Assembly (NCBI GenBank): GCA_964466115.1
Contig: CAYXMH010000003.1
Span: 138,411 to 202,410, forward strand
Direction: 5' to 3'
Length of the DNA stretch: 64,000 bases
Source of the DNA: Pseudolysobacter sp964466115
Lineage (GTDB): Bacteria; Pseudomonadota; Gammaproteobacteria; Xanthomonadales; Rhodanobacteraceae
Shown here: one piece after another, positions 42,746 through 53,191 of the stretch
Numbering within the stretch: position 1 is the first letter of the stretch
How the letters are laid out: each line of letters starts with the position of its first letter
Notes under the pieces: model-generated
The model's input: only the letters and a program-made list of their open reading frames with translations
Told to the model about the DNA's origin: nothing
Databases searched by the model: none
Made by a program: the position numbers and the translations under genes

Positions 42746-42879
42746 AACAACTCCATTGATCCAAACACCAAGAAGTGGTGCATACATAGATCAATAGCGC
42801 GCAAGTCACCCCTAAACCGACATCAAAATTTGTCACAATTTGCAAACTCTTCAGCAGCGCATCCATTCCCCTCTGGGAA

Positions 42880-45800
42880 TTACTGCTCGATCGACAGTGA
42901 AACGGGGTTGATCGCCGCTTTTTCTAAGCGCTTGTTTAGTGTTGCGAGATCGTGTGCTTTGAACCGATCCCACAAGGTTAATGTCGTGTTCAATAGCGGC
43001 TGAATTTTTACATACCCAGTTTGCGCATCCGTTGTTGGCCAAGCATCCGCACCATCCACAGCATCCGCTAATTTTTCAAGTTCGGTCGTCAGATAACGTA
43101 AGCTGGTTAAGCTTTTTGGCGGCAAATACCAGGTGCTATTGGGATAAGCCGCATTCTGATTGCCGGAAAGCACCACCAAACGCTGCTGCACAGCGCCAAG
43201 GTAAGCAGCGATTTTCGAGTCAGGTTTCTGGCTCTGGGCGCGCTCAATCAGAAGCTTCGCCAATTGTTCCGCTTCGGTCGCTGCCGCGACCGCACGCTCG
43301 CGCGCCGTTTCAATTTTTTGCGCGAGCTCGAACTGCTGCGCGTAGGCTTGCTGTGGAAGATCGATGCGTGGGTCCGGCAGTACGGAAAAGGTTTGTGTGT
43401 AGCGCTTGTCTGCTACGCTGAGTTCCGCCTTGTAGCGACCGGGCGGCGCCCATACGCCATCGGCGTATGGATTTCCTCCGCTAAGCGCTTTTGGTGCCGG
43501 ATAATGCAACGACCAAACAAAGCGGTGCATGCCTGGCGTTGTTGCGAGCTTCACCGGTGAATTGATCCAATCCGGTGCGGTTTCAATAGTTCCAGTGTCG
43601 ATCTTCGGCGGCTGTTCGGTGCTGTTGTAACGGCGTACCAATTCACCGTGCTCGGTCAAAATCGTCAATGTGATTGGCGTTGTGATGGGTTCATGTAATA
43701 CATAATCGATGTAGGCACCATCGGCGGGGTTCGGTGCCATCGGCTCGTCTTTCGGTAATGGGGTTCCGACGAATCCGGCCGGCCGCAGACGTATCGTCGT
43801 GGCTGGCGCGAACAACCATGCGGGAGACGTTTCGACAGCCGCATCGATTTGCCGTAACGCGGTGATGTCGTCCAATATCCAAAACGCGCGCCCATGCGTG
43901 GCGATGACCAGATCGTTATCGTGCACATCGATGTCGCGCACCGACGTCACGGGCAATCCGTTCTGCAAGGGTTGCCAATGACTGCCATCGTCAAACGATA
44001 CAAATACGCCTTTCTCGGTTCCGGCATAAAGTAAACCGGGTCTTGCAGAATCCTCGCGTATAACGTTAACGAACTTGCCGTCAGGGATTCCGGTTGCGAT
44101 CGGCTGCCAGTTTTTGCCGCCGTCTTGTGTGCGGTAAACATACGGTTTGAAATCATCGAGGCGGTGTCGATCAATCGCGATATAGGCGCGTTGCGCATCG
44201 AAATGCGAAGTTTCGATATTTCCGACTTTGGACCAGGAACTGAGCTGCGCTGGCGTAATATTGTCCCAATGCGCGCCTTCATCGCGTGTGCGCCAAACCA
44301 AACCGTCATCGGTACCAAGCCAAATGTCGTGCTCGTTCAGCCGCGAAGGCGCAATCGCGTAGATTACGCCACGGCGTGCACCGCGTTGCTCGTTGTTGGC
44401 GATGGTGGGCGGATCGAGATTGCGTGGCACTTCTGGATTTTCGCGGGTTAAGTCGGGGCTGATGATGTCCCAGTGCTTGCCGTTGTCCGCAGTGCGGAAT
44501 AAACGCTGATTGGAGAAATACAGCACATCGGGATTGCGATAGGAAAATACCAGCGGCAGTGTCCAAACACTGCGATAGTGATCCGGATAGGCGAAGGTTG
44601 GATCGATGTCTTCGGTTTGCTGCGAGCGTAAATTGAGCTTCCGCACGCGCCCCCCGTAAATCACGTCCGAGTCTTTCGGGTCTGGCGCAATGTTGTCGCT
44701 TTCCCCACCCGCCGTGGTTTCGCGAAACTGTGTCATGTTGATGCCGTCGATGTTGTTGCTGCGGCTTGGCACGCTTGCCGCTCCGGAATCCTGTTGCGAA
44801 CCGTATACCCAATACGGGAAGCGCGTATCGGTGCTGACGTGATAGAACTGACCGGTGGGCTGGTTGTACCAAGAGCTCCAGGTTTCACCGCCGTTTTGCG
44901 TCACCACCGCACCCTGATCGACGCCCAAGATTTGCCGCTCCGGGTTGGTGGGATCAATCCACAGCTCATGGTAATCATCGCCGCCGGGCGCACCCTTGGT
45001 GGGTACGAATGTTTTGCCGCCGTCGTTTGACCGATACAAATTGGTGTTGCAGGCATAAATCACATCGGCGTTTTTTGGGTCCACGCTAATACCGGAAAAA
45101 TACCAGCCGCGGTTCCAAATACGCCGATCGCTGCCGGTTAGTGTCCAGTGCGCGCCGCCATCATCGGATCGATACAAGCCGCCGGCCTCGCTATCGACCA
45201 TGGCGTACACGCGCTGCGGCGCGGTCAGCGCCACCGCCAACCCGATGCGGCCATGCTTCATCGGCAAACCGTGCCCGCCGATGAATGTCCAATGATCGCC
45301 GCCATCGGTGGATTTGTATAAACCACTGCCGGGACCGCTGGATGGTGGATAGATATTCCAAGGCGTGCGGCGCGTTTGCCACAACGCGGCATAAACGACT
45401 TTGGGATTGCCGGGCTCGAAGGCAAGATCGATCGCACCGGTATTGGCGTTCTTGTAAAGGATTTTTTGCCAAGTCTTTCCGCCGTCGCTGGATCGGAATA
45501 CGCCGCGTTGCTCGTTCGGTCCATACGGGTGGCCAAGTGCCGCAACGTACACCAGGTCCGGGTTATTAGGATGAACCAAGACGCGCCCGATTTGTTGCGT
45601 ATCGTTAAGTCCGATAGAGCTCCAGCTTTTTCCGGCGTCGGTGGATTTATATAAACCATTGCCTTGGCTGATGTCCGAGCGCATGTCGGCCTCGCCACTG
45701 CCGACATAAAGGACTTGCGGGTTCGAGGGCGCCAATGCCAGGGCTCCGATCGCGCCGGTGGGCTGATCGTCGAAGATCGGCTGCCAAGTGCGTGCGCCGT

Positions 45801-46005
45801 CCTTGGTTTCCCAAACACCGCCGTTCACGGCCCCAAAATAAAAGTGCTGCGGATCGCCGGCAATGCCGCTCACCGCCAGGACGCGACCGCCGCGAAATGG
45901 CCCGATCGACCGCCAATGCAAATCCTGAAATAAATCGGGGTTCACCGCGACGGCATTGAAACCAAGCAACAACCATAGCCATGCCAGATGACGATAGGCG
46001 TTCAT
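42880..46005 (-). CDS. Secreted VPS10/BNR-repeat (sortilin-like propeller) protein
   Basis: A 1041-residue exported protein. The ATG at 46005 has GGAG 6 bases upstream and gives the signal peptide MNAYRHLAWLWLLLGFNAVA. At least ten BNR/Asp-box repeats follow ('SSDGGKTWQKILYKN', 'SNDGGKTFVPTKG', 'SDDGGAHWTLTGSD'), forming one or two beta-propellers. A C-terminal helical region ('ELAQKIETARERAVAAATEA') completes it. Such proteins are annotated as glycosyl hydrolase-like, but no catalytic motif is evident. Confidence 0.9.
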   Translation of the reverse strand: MNAYRHLAWLWLLLGFNAVAVNPDLFQDLHWRSIGPFRGGRVLAVSGIAGDPQHFYFGAVNGGVWETKDGARTWQPIFDDQPTGAIGALALAPSNPQVLYVGSGEADMRSDISQGNGLYKSTDAGKSWSSIGLNDTQQIGRVLVHPNNPDLVYVAALGHPYGPNEQRGVFRSSDGGKTWQKILYKNANTGAIDLAFEPGNPKVVYAALWQTRRTPWNIYPPSSGPGSGLYKSTDGGDHWTFIGGHGLPMKHGRIGLAVALTAPQRVYAMVDSEAGGLYRSDDGGAHWTLTGSDRRIWNRGWYFSGISVDPKNADVIYACNTNLYRSNDGGKTFVPTKGAPGGDDYHELWIDPTNPERQILGVDQGAVVTQNGGETWSSWYNQPTGQFYHVSTDTRFPYWVYGSQQDSGAASVPSRSNNIDGINMTQFRETTAGGESDNIAPDPKDSDVIYGGRVRKLNLRSQQTEDIDPTFAYPDHYRSVWTLPLVFSYRNPDVLYFSNQRLFRTADNGKHWDIISPDLTRENPEVPRNLDPPTIANNEQRGARRGVIYAIAPSRLNEHDIWLGTDDGLVWRTRDEGAHWDNITPAQLSSWSKVGNIETSHFDAQRAYIAIDRHRLDDFKPYVYRTQDGGKNWQPIATGIPDGKFVNVIREDSARPGLLYAGTEKGVFVSFDDGSHWQPLQNGLPVTSVRDIDVHDNDLVIATHGRAFWILDDITALRQIDAAVETSPAWLFAPATTIRLRPAGFVGTPLPKDEPMAPNPADGAYIDYVLHEPITTPITLTILTEHGELVRRYNSTEQPPKIDTGTIETAPDWINSPVKLATTPGMHRFVWSLHYPAPKALSGGNPYADGVWAPPGRYKAELSVADKRYTQTFSVLPDPRIDLPQQAYAQQFELAQKIETARERAVAAATEAEQLAKLLIERAQSQKPDSKIAAYLGAVQQRLVVLSGNQNAAYPNSTWYLPPKSLTSLRYLTTELEKLADAVDGADAWPTTDAQTGYVKIQPLLNTTLTLWDRFKAHDLATLNKRLEKAAINPVSLSIEQ

Positions 46006-46059
46006 GAGCACTCCGTTCACTGAGGTTTACGTAGACTGTATACAACGGCGGCGCATAAA

Positions 46060-47634
46060 TCACGAACTGCACGATAACATCGAACATCCGGCGCGATCGC
46101 GCGCCCAATCCGGCCGGCGTTGCGCGAAATGCTCGCGTCCGATTTGATCGTCGTACGGATGACGCAACACCTCGAGCAGGTCCGCAATGCCGGATTCATC
46201 GCCTTGCTCGGCGCGATCAATTGCCTGTTGTGCCAGATAATTGCGCAGCACATAGCGAGGATTGACCGCTTGCATGCGGGCGCGACGTTCTGCTAAGGCC
46301 AAGCCGTCGCGGCGCACTCGTGCGCTGTAACGGAGCAGCCAGGCGTTAAATTCGGGCTGGGTTTGCTGTTGCTTGGCCGTGTCATAAAAAGCGCCGTTGA
46401 ACAACATCATCGTCGGCGCATCCGGATCGACATCCGCCAACGTTCGGAAGAATAATGTCATATCGACTTCGGCCGCTTGTAGCAATGCATATAGCATTTG
46501 CATGCTTTTAAGGTCTTCCGGGGTGCATTCGATCAGGCCGAGTTTGGCGGCGACATTGCAGTGATCGGCACGCGTGAATGCATCCACGTAACGTTGCAAA
46601 CCCGCATGCAAAGGATCGGCACTGGTAAAAGCAGGCATCAGCGCATTCGCCAGTTGCGCCAAATTCCAATACGCAATCTGCGGCTGTTGGCCGAAACGAT
46701 AGCGGCGGCTTTCGGCATCGGTGGTGTTGGGCGTCCAATCCAAATCGAAATTATCGATCCAGCCGTAAGGGCCGTAATCAAGGGTAAGCCCTAAAATCGA
46801 CATATTATCGGTGTTCATTACGCCGTGCACAAAACCGACGCGCATCCAATGCGCCACCATAATGGCGGTGCGTTCGCACACCTGCGCGAACCATTCGGCA
46901 CGCAGCGCTTGATCCTCGTGCGTGCTGTTCCTAGAAGCCAATTCTGGAAAATCGCGATCAATCGTGAAATCAACCAATTGCTTCAGTAGCGCTACGTCCC
47001 CACGCGCGGCCGGTAGCTCAAAGGTACCGAAGCGAATAAACGAAGGTGCCACTCGACACACAATCGCACCCGGTTCCGCTTTGGGATGGCCATCGTAAAA
47101 CATATCGCGCATTACCGTTTCGCCGGTTGAGACCAAACTCAACGCACGCGTGGTCGGCACGCCCAGATGATGCATTGCCTCGCTGCACAAAAATTCGCGC
47201 ACCGAGGAGCGCAGCACCGCACGGCCGTCGGCATTGCGCGAATACGGCGTTGGCCCGGCGCCTTTTAGCTGCAATTCGAAGCGTTCACCCGCCGGGTTGA
47301 TTAATTCACCCAGCGTGATTGCACGTCCATCACCCAGCTGGCCCGCCCAATGACCGAATTGATGTCCGCCATAGTTTGCAGCATAGGGCTGCATACCCTC
47401 GAGCACGGTATTACCGCCAAACACCTGCGTAAATTCGTCCGATGCTACGTCGTTTGCGTCAATGCCAAGTTGCTCCGCCATTTCTGGCGAATGAGCGATC
47501 AATCGCGGAGCGATGACCGGAGTTGGGTTGACCTGCGAATACGCGGCGCCCGGCACTTGCCGCAATCGCGATCCCAATTCCGGGTCGGCAGGCAGTTCAC
47601 GCGCAAAGCGGTTATCAAAGCGAAGGGGCTTCAT
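46060..47634 (-). CDS. selO: Protein adenylyltransferase SelO
   Basis: A 524-residue pseudokinase-fold enzyme (YdiU/SelO) that transfers AMP to hydroxyl side chains of proteins. 'NYGGHQFGHWAGQLGDGRAI' and 'LQLKGAGPTPYSRNADGRAV' are the N-lobe motifs, 'VHGVMNTDNMSILGLTLDYG' the catalytic and metal-binding segment. The C-terminus SMLSCSS retains the family's cysteine near the end, in place of selenocysteine in eukaryotic orthologues. It is not obviously in an operon with its neighbours. Confidence 0.96.
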   Translation of the reverse strand: MKPLRFDNRFARELPADPELGSRLRQVPGAAYSQVNPTPVIAPRLIAHSPEMAEQLGIDANDVASDEFTQVFGGNTVLEGMQPYAANYGGHQFGHWAGQLGDGRAITLGELINPAGERFELQLKGAGPTPYSRNADGRAVLRSSVREFLCSEAMHHLGVPTTRALSLVSTGETVMRDMFYDGHPKAEPGAIVCRVAPSFIRFGTFELPAARGDVALLKQLVDFTIDRDFPELASRNSTHEDQALRAEWFAQVCERTAIMVAHWMRVGFVHGVMNTDNMSILGLTLDYGPYGWIDNFDLDWTPNTTDAESRRYRFGQQPQIAYWNLAQLANALMPAFTSADPLHAGLQRYVDAFTRADHCNVAAKLGLIECTPEDLKSMQMLYALLQAAEVDMTLFFRTLADVDPDAPTMMLFNGAFYDTAKQQQTQPEFNAWLLRYSARVRRDGLALAERRARMQAVNPRYVLRNYLAQQAIDRAEQGDESGIADLLEVLRHPYDDQIGREHFAQRRPDWARDRAGCSMLSCSS

Positions 47635-47664
47635 GGAGCTTAGGATAACTCGGGTTGAATCGAG

Positions 47665-50600
47665 TTACTGCAAAGTCACCGTTTTGCGGTTGTCGCTGGA
47701 GACGCGGTCAATCAATTTGTTGTAAGGGTCGATACCGGCATCAAACGGTTCCTTATCGACCACCAGCTTTAGCGTGCCTTTGCCTTCGGTAATATGCTGC
47801 TTTTGCAGATACAGCACTTGTTCGGTCGATTCTTTAGCGCCGGGTTCACGCGCGAATACGCCGATATCGATCCAATCATCGATCGGCACCACCGTTTCGG
47901 CGCCTTGGCCATCGGCTTGCCGCTTGTTCGCTTCGTAATTCAATTCGACTTCGTATTTGCCATCGTCGCGCTTATGCGCTTTCGCATCGATGGCGCGGTT
48001 ATCGTAAAACACGATTTTTTCAAACAGATCGGTTATTAGGCTTTGTTTGTCTTGCGCTGTTTCGGCGCGAATGTAATCGAGCAATTCGCGCGAGGTGGTA
48101 TACGGCGGTTGCTGAAAACCTTTGTCTTTGAGGAATTTCGCCAGTGCGCGGTTGAGCGGCTCCTCACCGATTTCATCGCGCAGACGATAAAACACCAGCG
48201 AGCCTTTGCGGTAATGAATATACGGCTGGTTCTCGACCCGATACAGTGGCAATTCCTCGACCAATTCGCCGCCGCGACTGCGCAAATAATTGTCCAATTC
48301 ATATTTAAGAAAGCGTCGCATCTTCTCGCGGCCGTATTCTTTCTCCATCACCATCAACGCTGAATACTGCGCCAACGATTCGCTAAGCATGGTGGAACCC
48401 TGCAAATCGGCGCCGATCACTTGGTGCGCCCACCATTGATGCGCGACTTCATGTGCGGTGACGTAAAACACGTAATCGATCGACTCTTCGGTATCGCGCA
48501 AATCGGTGATGAACCCGATCGACTCCGAAAACGGAATGGTGTTGGCGAAGCTCTGCGCAAAGCGGGCGTAGCGCGGAAATTCGATGATGCGAACTTGTTT
48601 GTGTTGATACGGCGTGAAATGGGCGGTGTAGTATTCCAGCGATTGTTTAACGCCTGCGATCATGCGGTCGATGTTGTAGGGGTGTTTGGCGTCGTAGTAA
48701 ATCTCGATCGGGATGTCGTGCCATTGGTCGCGTTTGACCTGCCAGTGCGCCGATAAGTAGGCAAAATACGGCAGCATCGGTACATCCATTTTGTAGTGAA
48801 AGTAATGCCGGCCGTTTTCCATCCATTCGCGTTGCAGATAACCCGGCGCTAACGCAATCTGATCGGCGTTGGTGCTGACGGTGGTGTCATAGCTGATCCA
48901 ATCGGCCTCGTGCGTGAGATAGGTGTTGGCGCGCGCCGCTTCCTCTTCGACCTTTGCCATGCGCGGCACTTCACCCAGGCCGCGTTTGCGACGTTCGTTG
49001 CGGTCTATGATTTGAAAACCCTCAGTGTAGCCAAAGCTTAAGAAATACTGCGCGTTATTGAAAAAACTGCCGTTGTAGACCAAGGCGGTTGCGTGACCGT
49101 CGTTGGTGAATCCTCGATAAGCGACATGCGCATCAAAATCGAAATCCATTTCCGCGCCGGGTGTCATCGGTTGCTTGAGTTTATAAATTCGGTAACCGGA
49201 AATTTTGTCGTTGAGAGTCAGTTCTGCCGGGGCAAAATCCAGTCGATCCAACTCCACATCCTGCGGTAGGGTTACGTGAAGCTCAGGGATCGCCTGATTG
49301 GTCTTGTTCATCAGCCGATAGTGGCTGCGGATGACCACGCGCCGCTCGTCCGGAAACAAATCCACATCAGCACGAACGTCCGTGATGCGCGGTTGCGGCA
49401 AATCTTTATATTGGCGGTATTTTTTTTCATAGTCGGCCTGACGGTCCAACGCTTTGTCGCTGGCGACGTATTCATTGCGCACATTGGTGTTGTAAAAAAT
49501 CCATGCGCCCGCAGCAAGAAATGCAAAAATCAGCGCCGTGAGTGTTGCCCCAAGCGTTCCGTGGAGCTCAATGCGCGCTTGCCTAATTCGTCCGTTCCAC
49601 GCAGGTGCAGTGCCGCGCACCCAGAACGCCATTGCAACCACTGTCAATAACGCGGCGAACAAGCCCCAGTAGCCTTCAAACCACAGACGACCGGAGAGAA
49701 AATGGCCATAGCCATTCATATCCGAATACGGGGCGCCCGGCATACCGGCGTAATTGTATAAGTTGTGATCGAAATGCATCACGCCCAATACCATCTGGGC
49801 GATCAACACCAAAATCATGGCGAGATAACCCAAAAATTTATTGTTCGTAAGCACCTGCAGCACCAGTGCTAATGCGCCCATTAATATAAATGGGCCCGCT
49901 TCCAACAACAGCCCTTTGACATACAGTCCCACTTCTAAAGAGGTATAGCCGCGCGCCAGCTGATAGCCGATGGCGGTTAATACTCCAACCGACATAAACG
50001 CCAATACCACCAGTGCGATAGCGCCTAGCTTCGCAAGCAAGGGCACCCAGTTTGGAACCGGCATTGCATCGATCACTTCGTTGAGTTTCGCGCCGCGCTC
50101 CTTCCAGACCAATTCGCCGGCATAAAACGTGACGATCAATACCAGCAGAAAGGTGTAGCTGCCTTGGATCGCTTCAAGCATCAACAAGGTGACCGGATAG
50201 ACCTTGGTGCCGTACATATCGTCGATCGTGGTCGAGGCGCCGACTAAGTTGAACACACCGAATGCCAGCATCACCAAGAACGGCACGCTCTTCAACACGC
50301 CGACGGTATCGAAACGCAATTGTTTTAAAAATTGATAAAGTGCCGTTGCATGGTTAAACCGTTGAGTGAATACGATGGCTTTCCCAGGCTTATCTACCGT
50401 CATCGAAACTGCAGCAGCCGACTTGGACGCTTTCCCAAACCACCGTTTACCGGTTCCCGCGCGTTGCGGCTTGAATAACGTATAGGTGGCACCCAGCAGG
50501 CTAAATCCGATAGCCATCCATAGCGCACGATTCGCCAACAGATAATCGGCCAGCGGCGGTAATTGCGTATTGCGTTCCGCTGCTGACCAATAGCGCGTCA

Positions 50601-51255
50601 TGCGTGACAGCGCGCGCATGCCAAATGGATCGAGCAGCGAAGCGATCCAATCGTTCTGAATATCCTTGGTGAGATTGCCCGCTATTACCCATAACACCAG
50701 AAAGCCGAGAATGCCGAGATACACCATCAGCATGCTGCGCGTGGTCGCCGCCAATAAACTTAAGAGTGCGCCGGTAAATAGCAGGTTCGGGATTACCATC
50801 ACCACAATGGCCCAAGCATAGGGCGCCAACGAGAACGGTCCGAGCCGATGCGGGTCAACCCAGGGCATCTGCGTACCGAGCATCATGCCAAGCGCAATCA
50901 AGGCGTAGATCACCAGTGAAACGACGATGCCCGCGGTAAAACGGCCGAATAAATAATCGCGTTTACGCATCGGTGTGGCGAAAAACAACTCAGCCGTGCC
51001 AAATTCAAAATCACGTAACAGCGCACCGGCGATAAAAACCGTGACGATAAACATGCCAAGCACGGTGAATACGGTGAGGAAATTGACGATGACGTACGGT
51101 GAATTACGATGCACATTGCCAATCGCGCCGCCAATTTGGATGGAATCGGAACTGGTTGCGCCAAACGCGGCTAACGCAAAGATGAAAGCCCCAATCCACA
51201 GCAGCGGCGTTCGTATTTGGTAGCGCAAGTCGAAACGGAAAAACTCACCGAACAT
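47665..51255 (-). CDS. ABC transporter permease fused to M1-family aminopeptidase
   Basis: A 1196-residue membrane protein. The first half holds about twelve transmembrane segments of an ABC-2-type permease ('LLWIGAFIFALAAFGATSSD' and following). The second half is a gluzincin-type peptidase, exposed outside the cytoplasm. The zinc motif HEVAHQWW is at 935-942, with E959 as likely third ligand. The ATPase encoded directly downstream of the start at 51274-52155 completes the exporter. The M1 domain would trim or release peptides at the membrane face. Family members exist, but substrates are unknown. Confidence 0.93.
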   Translation of the reverse strand: MFGEFFRFDLRYQIRTPLLWIGAFIFALAAFGATSSDSIQIGGAIGNVHRNSPYVIVNFLTVFTVLGMFIVTVFIAGALLRDFEFGTAELFFATPMRKRDYLFGRFTAGIVVSLVIYALIALGMMLGTQMPWVDPHRLGPFSLAPYAWAIVVMVIPNLLFTGALLSLLAATTRSMLMVYLGILGFLVLWVIAGNLTKDIQNDWIASLLDPFGMRALSRMTRYWSAAERNTQLPPLADYLLANRALWMAIGFSLLGATYTLFKPQRAGTGKRWFGKASKSAAAVSMTVDKPGKAIVFTQRFNHATALYQFLKQLRFDTVGVLKSVPFLVMLAFGVFNLVGASTTIDDMYGTKVYPVTLLMLEAIQGSYTFLLVLIVTFYAGELVWKERGAKLNEVIDAMPVPNWVPLLAKLGAIALVVLAFMSVGVLTAIGYQLARGYTSLEVGLYVKGLLLEAGPFILMGALALVLQVLTNNKFLGYLAMILVLIAQMVLGVMHFDHNLYNYAGMPGAPYSDMNGYGHFLSGRLWFEGYWGLFAALLTVVAMAFWVRGTAPAWNGRIRQARIELHGTLGATLTALIFAFLAAGAWIFYNTNVRNEYVASDKALDRQADYEKKYRQYKDLPQPRITDVRADVDLFPDERRVVIRSHYRLMNKTNQAIPELHVTLPQDVELDRLDFAPAELTLNDKISGYRIYKLKQPMTPGAEMDFDFDAHVAYRGFTNDGHATALVYNGSFFNNAQYFLSFGYTEGFQIIDRNERRKRGLGEVPRMAKVEEEAARANTYLTHEADWISYDTTVSTNADQIALAPGYLQREWMENGRHYFHYKMDVPMLPYFAYLSAHWQVKRDQWHDIPIEIYYDAKHPYNIDRMIAGVKQSLEYYTAHFTPYQHKQVRIIEFPRYARFAQSFANTIPFSESIGFITDLRDTEESIDYVFYVTAHEVAHQWWAHQVIGADLQGSTMLSESLAQYSALMVMEKEYGREKMRRFLKYELDNYLRSRGGELVEELPLYRVENQPYIHYRKGSLVFYRLRDEIGEEPLNRALAKFLKDKGFQQPPYTTSRELLDYIRAETAQDKQSLITDLFEKIVFYDNRAIDAKAHKRDDGKYEVELNYEANKRQADGQGAETVVPIDDWIDIGVFAREPGAKESTEQVLYLQKQHITEGKGTLKLVVDKEPFDAGIDPYNKLIDRVSSDNRKTVTLQ

Positions 51256-51273
51256 GGCGAAGCCTTAAAGTTG

Positions 51274-52155
51274 TTAAACCGGTTTCATCGCGTGCTGGCG
51301 TTGCTTGTGAAAATAGACGTCCTCAAGATTAGGCGCCACGGCTTCAAAACCCTCTTGAGGGTTGGTCTCGCTGTAAACGTGAATCAGCGGCTGCCCACCG
51401 AGCAGACGCGTCGATAACACGGTGTATTTTGCCTGATAATCCGCCAATGTTGCTTTACTGACCAGTTTTCGCCAAACCCGATCGCGCATCGCCGCGATCG
51501 CTTCGCGCGGCTCCCCGCTCAACAGCACCTGCCCTTGCGAAATAATCGCCATATTCGGACACAAGTCCGTTACGTCTTCGACAATGTGCGTCGATAGAAT
51601 CACCACCACTTGCTCGCCGATTTCGGACAGTAGATTGAGGAACCGATTGCGCTCCTCCGGATCCAAACCGGCGGTGGGCTCATCAACGATGACCAGTTTA
51701 GGATTGCCCAATAACGCTTGCGCAATGCCGAAGCGCTGGCGCATGCCACCGGAATAGGTGCCAAGCTTACGCTTGCGCGCATCCCATAAATTGACTTGTT
51801 TCAATAACGAGTCGACGACTTCGCGGCGCTCTTTTTTCACCGTCAACCCTTTAAGCACCGCAAAATGCTCGAGCATGTCCTCGGCGGTCACTTTCGGGTA
51901 TACGCCGAAATCCTGTGGCAGATAACCGAGTAACTGCCGCGTGCGTTCCTTTTCAGTAATGACATCGAAACCGTTTAAGCTGATGCTGCCCGAGTCCGGG
52001 TCTTGCAACGTTGCAATCGTGCGCATTAATGTCGATTTGCCCGCGCCATTGGGGCCTAATAAGCCGAACATGCCGTTTGGGATGTCGAGCGAAACCTCGC
52101 GCAACGCTTGCACGCCGTTGGAATAGGTCTTGGAAAGATTGCGAATGGCCAACAT
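51274..52155 (-). CDS. ABC transporter ATP-binding protein
   Basis: A 293-residue ATPase. Walker A is GPNGAGKST at 34-42, the signature 'YSGGMRQRFGIAQALLGNPK' and Walker B 'LVIVDEPTAGLDPEERNR'. The start ATG at 52155 (MLAIRNLSKTYSNGVQAL) is chosen over a longer reading. It ends 18 bases before the permease-peptidase gene, so the two form an operon. It powers the exporter. Confidence 0.95.
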   Translation of the reverse strand: MLAIRNLSKTYSNGVQALREVSLDIPNGMFGLLGPNGAGKSTLMRTIATLQDPDSGSISLNGFDVITEKERTRQLLGYLPQDFGVYPKVTAEDMLEHFAVLKGLTVKKERREVVDSLLKQVNLWDARKRKLGTYSGGMRQRFGIAQALLGNPKLVIVDEPTAGLDPEERNRFLNLLSEIGEQVVVILSTHIVEDVTDLCPNMAIISQGQVLLSGEPREAIAAMRDRVWRKLVSKATLADYQAKYTVLSTRLLGGQPLIHVYSETNPQEGFEAVAPNLEDVYFHKQRQHAMKPV

Positions 52156-52269
52156 GGGTTGCGATCTCCACACAGAGTAAGCGACAGCTACGACCGCCCA
52201 CACTAACGGTATTGCAAGTAGGGCACGTGTGCCAAACGTCCTTGGTGGCGAAATTAAGAAAAAGGGCTG

Positions 52270-53172
52270 CTATTGTGCTCGTTCGAGTTGCAACCGCGCT
52301 TCCAGTCTTCGTTGCGCCTCGTCGGCGTAAGCGCGACAGGCTTGCGCATCGATAAATGGATCGGGGCCGCTGCCTTTTTCGCGCAAGGCAAATTTCTTAA
52401 GCGTATTGGAAAAATCGGGGTGTACCGTCAGCAAGACATCGCAAGGAAGCTCGGCAACGGTTGTGATACTGTGGCGAAACGAATCACCGATGTCGGCCTG
52501 CTTGGCATCGCCAAGAAAACGAAAACCGGGGGCCGATACGGCATTTAGGCTATCGGCGTACACAATATTCACGCAACGACCGTTTTCGCACGATGGCCAA
52601 GTCCACGTGGTGCTGCCTGGGGTGTGGCCCGGCGTTAAGTGCGCGGTGATTGCCATTTCACCAACGGCTAAAACCTCCTGATCCTGTATTACTCGCACTT
52701 TCGCGACAGGTGGAAATGAAGTGCGGGTGCTGCCAAATCCAAACTGGGGGTCATCCTCGAGCAGCCCGCCCTGCTCCAACGCTTTTGCGCCCGGTGCACT
52801 CGCTACCACAACCGCTCCACTGTCACGTTGCAATTTTGCGATGCCGCCGGCGTGGTCAAAATGAGCGTGCGAGTTAAGAATGAATTGAATGTCTTTGACG
52901 CTAAACCCGAGCGCACGGATATTGTTTTCGATGAGCGCGGCCGATTGCGGTAAATCGGCGTCGAGTAACACCAAGCCCTTGGCGGTTTTAATCAACACGG
53001 AGCTGAGTCCGTGAACACCGACGTAGTACGTGTTGCCGTGGATTCGAAACGGAGTTTGCGGTTTATTCCACTTTGCGCAATCCGTGCAAGAGCTGGGTGG
53101 GTTTGCGGCCTGTGCAAATTCATCCAATGAAAAAGCAAGGCTAACCGAAAGAAAAAATAACCGGAATTTCAT
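52270..53172 (-). CDS. Subclass B3 metallo-beta-lactamase
   Basis: A 300-residue exported zinc enzyme. The signal peptide is MKFRLFFLSVSLAFSLDEFA. The metal ligands are H102, H104, D106 and H107 (SHAHFDHAGG), H183 (PGHTPGST) and H251 (LLTVHPDFS), exactly the B3 set. 'VYADSLNAVSAPGFRFL' with its serine pair is also typical of B3 rather than of glyoxalase II. It probably hydrolyses beta-lactams in the periplasm. Environmental homologues vary in activity. No LysR-type regulator lies beside it. Convergence with no other gene: it and its neighbours are all on the minus strand. Confidence 0.9.
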   Translation of the reverse strand: MKFRLFFLSVSLAFSLDEFAQAANPPSSCTDCAKWNKPQTPFRIHGNTYYVGVHGLSSVLIKTAKGLVLLDADLPQSAALIENNIRALGFSVKDIQFILNSHAHFDHAGGIAKLQRDSGAVVVASAPGAKALEQGGLLEDDPQFGFGSTRTSFPPVAKVRVIQDQEVLAVGEMAITAHLTPGHTPGSTTWTWPSCENGRCVNIVYADSLNAVSAPGFRFLGDAKQADIGDSFRHSITTVAELPCDVLLTVHPDFSNTLKKFALREKGSGPDPFIDAQACRAYADEAQRRLEARLQLERAQ

Positions 53173-53191
53173 TTAAGTCTCATGTTGGAAT

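Noticed and set aside
52270..53172. Glyoxalase II or general hydrolase instead of a beta-lactamase
   Set aside because: The full B3 ligand set and the DSLNAVSAPGF segment favour subclass B3. Lactonase activity remains a minor possibility.
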